Of a stretch of DNA of 64,000 nt, positions 57,680-64,000 are shown in pieces. Where the stretch lies: assembly GCA_029762755.1 (NCBI GenBank), contig JARVGH010000004.1:1-64000 (forward strand). The letters are read 5' to 3'. Each line of letters starts with the position of its first letter. Position 1 is the first letter of the stretch. The DNA is from Candidatus Bathyarchaeum tardum (lineage in GTDB: Archaea; Thermoproteota; Bathyarchaeia; Bathyarchaeales; Bathyarchaeaceae). Both the position numbers and the translations under genes were made by a program. Under the pieces are notes generated by a model, which was given only the letters and a program-made list of their open reading frames with translations, had not been told where the DNA came from and did no database searches.

Positions 57680-58405
57680 ATGGTTCTAAGAAACATCGTT
57701 CAAATAGACGAAAAAAAATGCAACGGCTGTGGGCTATGCATACCAGCATGTGCTGAAGGAGCGATCCAAATAATTGACGGAAAAGCCCGGCTCGTCAAAG
57801 ATATGTACTGCGACGGACTAGGAGCATGTTTGGGAAAATGCCCCCAAGACGCTATAACCATAATTCAACGAGAGGCTGACCAATTTGACGAAGAAGCAGC
57901 TCAAGAACATGTTCAAGCAACCAAAAAAACTTCAACTACACCTGATCAACCTATTGGTTGCCCGTCTGCACAACCGATGCAATTTGATACCCAACAGCCA
58001 ACTAAAGCAGTTACAGCAAAGCAAAAATCAAGCTTAACTACGTGGCCAGTGCAACTCAAACTGTTGCCCCCATATGCGCCTTTCCTTAAAAATGCAGATT
58101 TGCTAATAGCTGCAGACTGTGTTCCCTTTGCGTACGCAAATTTTCATCAAGACATGTTACAAAACAAGGTTCTTACCGTAGGATGCCCTAAACTAGACGA
58201 TGTAAGCCTTTACCGTAACAAGTTAGCTGAAATTTTCCGCACCGCAAACATACAAAGCGTTACCGTGGTGAACATGGAAGTTCCCTGCTGTTTCGGATTA
58301 AAACGGCTGGTTGAAGAAGCCATGGAACTTTCTGGAAAACATGTCCCGTTAAGCCAAAAAACAATCAGCATTAAAGGAGAAATCCTTTCACAATCAAATA
58401 ATTAG
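57680..58405 (+). CDS. 4Fe-4S ferredoxin-domain protein
   Basis: About 241 residues from the ATG at 57680, after GGGAG. The first cluster motif CNGCGLCIPACAEG is complete. The second, CDGLGACLGKCPQD, lacks the second Cys of a normal CxxCxxC. A linker follows, then a C-terminal domain (about 115-241) with AADCVPFAYANFH, TVGCPKLDD and EVPCCFGL, so further Cys may bind metal. It is part of a redox operon next to DsrE. Confidence 0.82.
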   Translation: MVLRNIVQIDEKKCNGCGLCIPACAEGAIQIIDGKARLVKDMYCDGLGACLGKCPQDAITIIQREADQFDEEAAQEHVQATKKTSTTPDQPIGCPSAQPMQFDTQQPTKAVTAKQKSSLTTWPVQLKLLPPYAPFLKNADLLIAADCVPFAYANFHQDMLQNKVLTVGCPKLDDVSLYRNKLAEIFRTANIQSVTVVNMEVPCCFGLKRLVEEAMELSGKHVPLSQKTISIKGEILSQSNN

Positions 58406-58417
58406 GAGAATTAAAAA

Positions 58418-58651
58418 ATGGAAAAATCCCCCGAAACTTGTCCGGGAATCAAAAATTTTCTTCGCCCTAAACCTGAATTCATCCAGTGCCCAAACTGCGC
58501 TGGAACAGTAGAAATCTGGAGCGACGAAGAAACAGCAGAATGCGATATCTGCGGACAAACAGTAAGCAGACCCGAAAAAGTGCAGTCTTGTTTAGACTGG
58601 TGTGAATTCGCAGACAAATGCCGGGCAATAATTGAGGCTAAAAAACATTAA
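58418..58651 (+). CDS. Small zinc-ribbon protein
   Basis: 77 residues. Zinc ribbon CPNCAGTVEIWSDEETAECD (with CDICG), then a second Cys set CLDWCEFADKC that could bind another metal. It follows the ferredoxin by 12 bases after AGGAG. Probably a small partner of the redox operon. Confidence 0.8.
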   Translation: MEKSPETCPGIKNFLRPKPEFIQCPNCAGTVEIWSDEETAECDICGQTVSRPEKVQSCLDWCEFADKCRAIIEAKKH

Positions 58652-58657
58652 TTCAAA

Positions 58658-58680
58658 TTTCGTCATTTTATTTGACGAAA
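58658..58680. terminator. Bidirectional terminator-like hairpin
   Basis: 8-bp arms TTTCGTCA and TGACGAAA with a seven-base T/A loop, followed by CCTAATTTTTTT. It lies between converging genes. Confidence 0.5.
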
Positions 58681-58699
58681 CCTAATTTTTTTAACTCGT

Positions 58700-59101
58700 T
58701 TATTGTTCTATCTCAGCGCTTTTTTCTTCAATTTCTGGTGTGGGTTCTTTTGCTTCTTTGTTTGTGATTTCCCTTACTGCGATAAGGGTGAAATCTGCCC
58801 ATGCTGCATAAAATCCCCGGTCGAAATCTTGGTGAACCTTGTTTTTGTATTCTTTTAAGAACTCTTTTCGGCTTTTTCTTAGGGTTTTTTCATCATCTAA
58901 GTCGATATTAGCCAAAAAAGCATATGAATCGCTTGATTTCTGGGTAAGAAGTATTCCATCTAAAGCATGGATGTATCCGCTGTTCCATTCTGTTGTGTTT
59001 GTGCTTTCTTTTATTCTCTCAAGAACTCGTTCAGCTTCTGCAAAACGTCGCCCTTTTAACAGCTGCACAAACCTTACTACGAAAACTTTCGAAATCGGCA
59101 T
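58700..59101 (-). CDS. Helical protein cotranscribed with radA
   Basis: 133 residues. It is all-helical (FVVRFVQLLKGRRFAEAERV, GYIHALDGILLTQKS, DFDRGFYAAWADFTLI). It starts 5 bases after radA. No catalytic motif is seen. Its coupling to radA suggests a recombination-related role, but this is inference. Confidence 0.7.
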   Translation of the reverse strand: MPISKVFVVRFVQLLKGRRFAEAERVLERIKESTNTTEWNSGYIHALDGILLTQKSSDSYAFLANIDLDDEKTLRKSRKEFLKEYKNKVHQDFDRGFYAAWADFTLIAVREITNKEAKEPTPEIEEKSAEIEQ

Positions 59102-59106
59102 TTTAG

Positions 59107-60093
59107 TTAATTCTCTCCATCATTTGTGTTAACGTCCTCTATTCCTCTTTCGGTAACTTTGAAAACTCCTTCGCCCTCGGGTAGGTGGGGGCTTGAAACT
59201 AGACGTGCGATTCTTACTGGTCCACGGGCAGATTTTCGTAGAAAAACCCGTGTGTGACTAGTATGGGCAACTATGTGTCCGCCCACGGGATGCACTGCTT
59301 CTCCGAAGAATACGTCAGGTTTAGACATAACCTGATTTGTTACTACAGCCACAGCATTAAATGCTCGGGATAAGCGAATCAGCATGTGCATGTGTTTGTT
59401 TAGTTTTTGTTGGCGTTCTTGAAGCATTTCTCTGCCCATATATTCACTTCTAAAATGGGAAGTCAACGAATCCACAACAATCAGTCGGATTCCGTTTTCT
59501 TTGATTATTTTATCTGCGTTTTCTAACAAGAACATCTGATGATCTGACGTAAAAGCTTCTGCATAAATTATGTTCCGGATAGTTTCTTCGGGGTCTAACC
59601 CAAAATTTTTTGCCATCTGAAAAATTCGTTCAGTCCTGAATGTATTTTCGGTATCGATATACAGAGAGGCACCACCTAAACCCCCTTGTTCAGGGGGCAA
59701 TTGAACATTCACGCACAACTGGTGGCAAATCTGGCTTTTTCCGCTTCCGTATTCTCCGTAAAATTCTGTAATTGACTGGGATTCAATGCCGCCCCCCAAG
59801 AGTTTGTCAAGCATTTTGCTTCCAGTTGTTAACTGTAAAATGTTTTTGCGCATTTTTACTAGTTCATCACCCCTGATGAACTGAAAAGGCATGCTTAAAC
59901 GGGCTTTACGGATTAATTCGTTGGCGGTTTTTTTGTTGATTCCTATTTGCTCAAGTTCTTTGACAGTAGCCATTCCAAGAGATTCTACCGTGTTCAACCC
60001 CATTTCCCGAAGTTTTTTTGCCATGGTTGTTCCTAGGCCAAGGTCTTCTAAAGTTTCGAATTTTTTATTTTTTTTGGGCGTTTCTTCGGTCAT
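59107..60093 (-). CDS. radA: DNA recombinase RadA
   Basis: 328 residues. The archaeal RecA/Rad51 protein forms filaments on single-stranded DNA. The N-terminal helix-hairpin-helix (about 12-68, [14 protein letters not shown]) is followed by Walker [10 protein letters not shown] (about 115) and Walker [18 protein letters not shown]. Loop L2 lies around [16 protein letters not shown]. Length is typical. Confidence 0.97.
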   Translation of the reverse strand: MTEETPKKNKKFETLEDLGLGTTMAKKLREMGLNTVESLGMATVKELEQIGINKKTANELIRKARLSMPFQFIRGDELVKMRKNILQLTTGSKMLDKLLGGGIESQSITEFYGEYGSGKSQICHQLCVNVQLPPEQGGLGGASLYIDTENTFRTERIFQMAKNFGLDPEETIRNIIYAEAFTSDHQMFLLENADKIIKENGIRLIVVDSLTSHFRSEYMGREMLQERQQKLNKHMHMLIRLSRAFNAVAVVTNQVMSKPDVFFGEAVHPVGGHIVAHTSHTRVFLRKSARGPVRIARLVSSPHLPEGEGVFKVTERGIEDVNTNDGEN

Positions 60094-60254
60094 TTTGGGG
60101 TGTCAGTTCCAGATTTACATGCATTGGCTAAGTGTATATTTAAGTTTAGACTATATAACTGATAAAATGTTTGATTAACAACAATTTCTTTTGTAGCAAA
60201 AAGTATAAGGAGTGTTCTTCTAACTTTTCTGTTCAGAGGATGTAGACAATTTTA

Positions 60255-61130
60255 GTGCCAGAACAAGTTGTGGAAAACGTAGCCGTTAAACTTTTGCAAC
60301 TGGCGGTCACCAAACTACCTTCAGATGTCAAAGAATCTTTGGAACGGGCATATTCGCAAGAAACTTCTGTTGCGAAATCTCAGCTTAAAGCAATACTGGA
60401 CAACATTGAGTTAGCAGAAAAAACGTGCGCTCCCATGTGCCAAGATACGGGAATAATAATTTTTTACGTCAAAGCAGGAAACGAGATATGTGGATTGGAC
60501 ATAATTGAGTCTGCCCTGCTTAATGCTACCTTGCGGGCAACTAAAGAAATTCCTTTGCGGCCAAATGCTGTTAATCCTTTCACCCAAAAAAACACTGGAG
60601 ACAACACTGGTAGATATGTTCCATTCATTAACTGGGAAATTGTTCCGGGAAACAGCCTAGAAATTACAGTTTTGCCCAAAGGCGGAGGTTCAGAAAACGT
60701 TTCAGCTTTGGGAATGCTCAGTCCCAGTGAAGGGGTTAAAGGTCTCAAAAAATTTGTCGTAGACACCGTAATCAAGGCGGGAGCCAAACCTTGTCCTCCT
60801 ACCGTTTTAGGGGTAGCCGTTGGGGGGGGAGCTGATATTGCCATGAAACTTGCCAAAAAAGCCCTGTTAACCCCAATAAATCAGGCAAACCCTGACCCTG
60901 AATTGGCTAAACTAGAACAAGAACTCCTAGAAGCTGTGAACTCTACAGGTATTGGACCCATGGGATTAGGCGGAAAAACAACCGTTTTGGGTGTTAAACT
61001 TGATTACGCCTATCGGCATCCTGCATCGTATCCTGTAGCAGTAGTTGTGCAATGCTGGGCAGCCCGAAGAGCCACCGCCCGAATAGATTCTGACGGAAAA
61101 GTTGAGTATCTAACCCACAAGGTGACATAA
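60255..61130 (+). CDS. fumA: Fumarate hydratase class I, alpha subunit
   Basis: 291 residues from GTG. It is the larger subunit of the two-part iron-sulfur fumarase that interconverts fumarate and malate (close relatives are L-tartrate dehydratases). Cys residues are in CAPMCQDTG (about 57), KPCPPTVLG (about 178) and VVQCWAARR, with KGGGSENVSALGML in between. The subunit is followed by the beta subunit after 3 bases. Confidence 0.93.
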   Translation: MPEQVVENVAVKLLQLAVTKLPSDVKESLERAYSQETSVAKSQLKAILDNIELAEKTCAPMCQDTGIIIFYVKAGNEICGLDIIESALLNATLRATKEIPLRPNAVNPFTQKNTGDNTGRYVPFINWEIVPGNSLEITVLPKGGGSENVSALGMLSPSEGVKGLKKFVVDTVIKAGAKPCPPTVLGVAVGGGADIAMKLAKKALLTPINQANPDPELAKLEQELLEAVNSTGIGPMGLGGKTTVLGVKLDYAYRHPASYPVAVVVQCWAARRATARIDSDGKVEYLTHKVT

Positions 61131-61133
61131 TTC

Positions 61134-61733
61134 ATGGCAGTTTACAAATTTAAAACTCCAATCTCCGAAGAACAAGTCCGAAACCTCAAAGTAAACGACG
61201 TAATCTACCTTACTGGAACCGTAGTCACTGCAAGGGATTCAGCCCACAAACGAACACTCGACTATTATAATAACCAAAAACAACTGCCTATAAACTTGGA
61301 TGGCTTGGCAATTTTTCATTGTGGACCCATAGTCAAAAAAGTCAACGACGAATGGACCGTTGTTGCTGCTGGTCCAACCACAAGTTCCCGCATGGAACCC
61401 TTTACAGCAGATTTTCTAAAGAACTTCAAAGTGCGTGTAGTAATCGGCAAAGGAGGCATGGGCAAAAAAACCGTTGATGCTATGAAAAAATATGGCGCAG
61501 TTTACGGAGCATTCACTGGAGGTGCCGCAATTCTGGCAGCCAAAGCCATAAAACAAGTCAAAAACGTCGAATGGCTTGACCTTGGCATGCCCGAAGCCCT
61601 GTGGACACTAGAAGTGAAAGACTTTGGACCCCTAATTGTAGCCATTGATTCTCACGGAAATAATCTCTTTGATGCTGTGCAAAACAATGCTGAATGTAAA
61701 AAACAAAGAATTTACGAAAAACTCGGATTATAA
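61134..61733 (+). CDS. fumB: Fumarate hydratase class I, beta subunit
   Basis: 199 residues. The C-terminal catalytic part: AAGPTTSSRMEPF (substrate loop), VVIGKGGMGKKTVDAMKKYG, and WLDLGMPEALWTLEVKDFGP. It works only with the alpha subunit just upstream. Confidence 0.94.
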   Translation: MAVYKFKTPISEEQVRNLKVNDVIYLTGTVVTARDSAHKRTLDYYNNQKQLPINLDGLAIFHCGPIVKKVNDEWTVVAAGPTTSSRMEPFTADFLKNFKVRVVIGKGGMGKKTVDAMKKYGAVYGAFTGGAAILAAKAIKQVKNVEWLDLGMPEALWTLEVKDFGPLIVAIDSHGNNLFDAVQNNAECKKQRIYEKLGL

Positions 61734-61754
61734 CTTTTAAAAAAAGAAATTTTG

Positions 61755-61778
61755 GGGCAAGAACAGTTTGTTCTGCCC
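61755..61778. terminator. Terminator-like hairpin after fumarase
   Basis: Arms GGGC-AGAACA and TGTTCT-GCCC with one bulged A and a GTT loop; T-rich bases follow (GGTTTTTGTAGTTTATTTTTT). It lies between converging genes. Confidence 0.5.
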
Positions 61779-61792
61779 ATGGTTTTTGTAGT

Positions 61793-63790
61793 TTATTTTT
61801 TCACTTTGATGCTGTTGGTGTCTTCGAAGGTTTGTCCATCTACTTCTCCTGAGATTGTGAGTTCTACGTTACTGAATTTGTTTGAATTTTCGTAGTTGTT
61901 TTTTATGTGATTTTGTATTTCTGCTCTGTTGAATTTTAGTAATACTTGGCCTTCACCGCAGACTTTGCTTTCTTGGGCTTCAATTACCCCGTCAAGTAGA
62001 ATTGTAGAAAGGTCTACATCCGATGGGCTAGCCCCTGTGACTTTGATGTGAACCATGACCCATTTGCCTTTGCTTTTCATGTTAAGGGATTGGGGTGTGA
62101 TTTTTACGTTTACTGCTACTTCTTCTTCAGGGGCTGTTTCTTTTGTAACGGTGAAGGTTGTTGTTTTGTCTTCTGTTGGACCTGTGTTTCCTTCGTTGTC
62201 TTCTAGGTTTTGGGCTTCTAGTAGTGCAGTCCATGTTCCCAAGGGGGATTCTGTGTTTAGGCTGTATTGGGCTTCGAATCTGCTGTTTGCTGGAATATAA
62301 GTTGCTGTTAGTATTGTGCTTGTTCCGTTGGCCATAGTCATGTTGATTGGTGCACTACCCGTGATGACTGGAGTTCCGTCTTGATACATGGCGGTAAAGT
62401 AAGCTGTAACAACTTCTTGAACATAAGAGGTCATTGTGGTGTTAATTGAGTCGATGTTCAAAGAAGCTGCCTGCAATTCAAAACTGCCTGTGGAAACGTC
62501 TGTTAATGGTCCTTTGTTTGGGTTGTTTGCGTCAACGATTTCGTTGGCTTTTACCACAAATTGGTAATCGTCTGCTAGGGTTGCGTTCCAAGAGCTAATC
62601 CAGCTGATTATCCATTCGTTGGTTGTTGCGTTGAAATCTTCTGCAGTTAAGGTCACGTTGGCTACGTTGTTTACGTCTTGATAAACCCCGACTTGTATTT
62701 CGCCAAGGTCTATTGCGGTATAGAAGCTGTTGTCTGGATAAGTGATGTTGATTTTTGCAGTTACGGTTTGGGTTCGCATGTAACTGGTTGCTGGTTGTTC
62801 AGTAACCATAACTTTCAAGCTAGCGGACTGAACAGTGAATGTTTGAAGGGACGCTACAGTTTTGTCTAATCCTGTGTCGTTTACTGCTTCCACGGTGTAG
62901 GTTCCCTGTGGGGCATCAACTGGAATTGTCCAGTCTCCTGTCCATGTTCCGTCGGTTGCGTTCACGTTTTCCCAAACTTTAACGTTTTCCATTGAGGGAT
63001 TCTTTATTGTAACTGTAATGTTTTGGTTAACTGCCCAACCTGAAGTTTTCAGGTTAACATTTTCAAACCTGTTATAGTATTGGGCGTCTGTCAAACCTAC
63101 CACAAAAGTTGCAGTTGAAGCGTTTGTGATTTCTCCTGGAAGTGTCCGATTAGCAACTACTGTGTAAGTTCCTGTGTAGTTGGAAGTAGATCCAATGGAG
63201 TAGTCTATTGGAAATTCTGTTATGTTGTATCCAGCCCCGTAATTGTCGGTTGTAAAAGAAACGTTATAGTTCATGGTGGTTGTTGCTGCTGGGTCGGTAA
63301 CTGCAACTGTAAAGTTGTTTACAGTGTAGGATGTTCCCCCGGTTACTGCAATTTTGATTGTGACCAAGTCGCCTTCTTGGACGTAATCTGGAACTGTTAA
63401 AGTTCGTGAGGTTTGCACAGTAAATGTGCCGTCGTGGCTTACTTCTGTTGAGTTGTCCTGTAAGCTGATTGTGTATTCTTCTCCAGCGTCAGTGCCTGCA
63501 CAAGAAGGAACAACAAAGGTAGTGTTAATTGCATACGAACCCGCTGGAGCATTGCCCGTCTTTACGAGGGTGTCTCCAACTGCTGTTCCGTTGCCGTCTA
63601 GGTCAAACCAGATGCTGTATGCTCCTCCCATGGTATCTATTTCTCCGATTACTCTAACTTCGGTTCCCACGGGTCCTTGGGCAGGATTAACATCTGTTAC
63701 AGTAACAGCGTGAATTGGTATTGAAAACACTGTTACTAAAGATAATGAAATCAGGGCAAGCATGATTATTGCTTTAGTTTTCTTCATCAT
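61793..63790 (-). CDS. Large secreted Ig-like repeat protein
   Basis: About 665 residues from the ATG at 63790, after GGAAGT (a longer frame runs to 63895 but is not signal-like). Signal peptide MMKKTKAIIMLALISLSLVT then IHA. The first domain is IPT/TIG-like (DVNPAQGPVGTEVRVIGE). About five further Ig-like beta domains follow (for example TYTVEAVNDTGLDKTV). A C-terminal domain (about 560-665) ends VKVKK with no membrane helix. It is likely an S-layer-associated or secreted surface protein. Confidence 0.82.
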   Translation of the reverse strand: MMKKTKAIIMLALISLSLVTVFSIPIHAVTVTDVNPAQGPVGTEVRVIGEIDTMGGAYSIWFDLDGNGTAVGDTLVKTGNAPAGSYAINTTFVVPSCAGTDAGEEYTISLQDNSTEVSHDGTFTVQTSRTLTVPDYVQEGDLVTIKIAVTGGTSYTVNNFTVAVTDPAATTTMNYNVSFTTDNYGAGYNITEFPIDYSIGSTSNYTGTYTVVANRTLPGEITNASTATFVVGLTDAQYYNRFENVNLKTSGWAVNQNITVTIKNPSMENVKVWENVNATDGTWTGDWTIPVDAPQGTYTVEAVNDTGLDKTVASLQTFTVQSASLKVMVTEQPATSYMRTQTVTAKINITYPDNSFYTAIDLGEIQVGVYQDVNNVANVTLTAEDFNATTNEWIISWISSWNATLADDYQFVVKANEIVDANNPNKGPLTDVSTGSFELQAASLNIDSINTTMTSYVQEVVTAYFTAMYQDGTPVITGSAPINMTMANGTSTILTATYIPANSRFEAQYSLNTESPLGTWTALLEAQNLEDNEGNTGPTEDKTTTFTVTKETAPEEEVAVNVKITPQSLNMKSKGKWVMVHIKVTGASPSDVDLSTILLDGVIEAQESKVCGEGQVLLKFNRAEIQNHIKNNYENSNKFSNVELTISGEVDGQTFEDTNSIKVKK

Positions 63791-63888
63791 TTTTACTTCC
63801 TTTGGGTTATGGAAAGCTTTATGTCGGTTCTCTTTTGATATCAATTGAGTTAGCATCATACGAACCGCTCTGATTAGGTTGCAACAAA

Positions 63889-64000
63889 ATGTCATGGGAA
63901 AAAGAGTTAGTTCAACGTTTGTTACGTGTCAATCCAGTTTCAGAAAAATCAGCCAAGTACGTTAAACAACCAACTGAGAAACAAGAAGAACTTCTTGTAC
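63889..64000 (+). CDS. Partial gene running off the window
   Basis: ATG at 63889 opens 37 codons to the end (MSWEKELVQRLLRVNPVSEK and on). The start is a helical, charged N terminus. No homology can be judged from this length. It diverges from the Ig-like protein gene. Confidence 0.45.
   Translation, partial: MSWEKELVQRLLRVNPVSEKSAKYVKQPTEKQEELLV

Overview
The window is archaeal, A+T-rich, and most like a Bathyarchaeia-type (Thermoproteota-side) genome. The archaeal markers are a class I lysyl-tRNA synthetase, RadA, the pantoate kinase/phosphopantothenate synthetase route to CoA, an archaeal RNase P RNA, archaeal beta-oxidation genes, membrane-anchored winged-helix regulators, and TATA-box promoters with many GTG/TTG starts. 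The lineage name is an inference from gene content, not a proven placement.

Layout. 1-6.3 kb: two tandem paralogous surface beta-propeller proteins that share near-identical leaders and 3' flanks, with a decayed CHAT-like gene between them. 6.5-14.5 kb: an accessory island ending at the 3' side of a tRNA-Gly(CCC). It holds a provirus remnant (ABC-ATPase/GNAT fusion and a truncated terminase), a 5'-truncated PLD-family gene, a ribbon-helix-helix-like protein, and an AbiEi/AbiEii toxin-antitoxin pair with a palindromic operator, bracketed by two copies of one HTH gene. 14.5-20.7 kb: lysS, a secreted helical protein, a membrane-anchored regulator, a soluble winged-helix protein and a coiled-coil protein. 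20.8-27.3 kb: a tightly coupled six-gene CoA operon (pantoate kinase, phosphopantothenate synthetase, MfnA-type decarboxylase, HPS-RraA fusion, ketopantoate reductase, CoaBC). 28.3 kb: a catalase that looks transferred. 30-35.4 kb: membrane protein, SPFH/zinc-ribbon pair, and two radical SAM/SPASM enzymes.

35.6-40.2 kb: a free-standing 23S rRNA gene with its own promoter and no 16S or 5S in the window. It is divergent from the RNase P RNA gene and flanked by two paralogous small membrane-protein genes. 40.5-47.3 kb: an Lrp-like regulator, small proteins and a beta-oxidation operon (acyl-CoA dehydrogenase, enoyl-CoA hydratase, thiolase, DUF35 partner, 3-hydroxyacyl-CoA dehydrogenase). 47.4-56.6 kb: SPOUT methyltransferase, HtrA protease, methyltransferase, glycosyltransferase, small regulator/membrane pairs, endonuclease III and a DUF255 thioredoxin-fold protein. 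56.8-58.7 kb: a divergent DsrE/ferredoxin redox locus with a 22-bp perfect palindrome. 58.7-64 kb: RadA with a small partner, two-subunit class I fumarase, a large secreted Ig-like protein, and a partial gene running off the end.

The most promising leads are the CoA operon in which an HPS-RraA aldolase fusion sits where PanB would be expected, the isolated 23S/RNase P locus, and the provirus remnant with its ABC-GNAT protein next to terminase. All functional statements rest on reading motifs by eye; no database search was possible.
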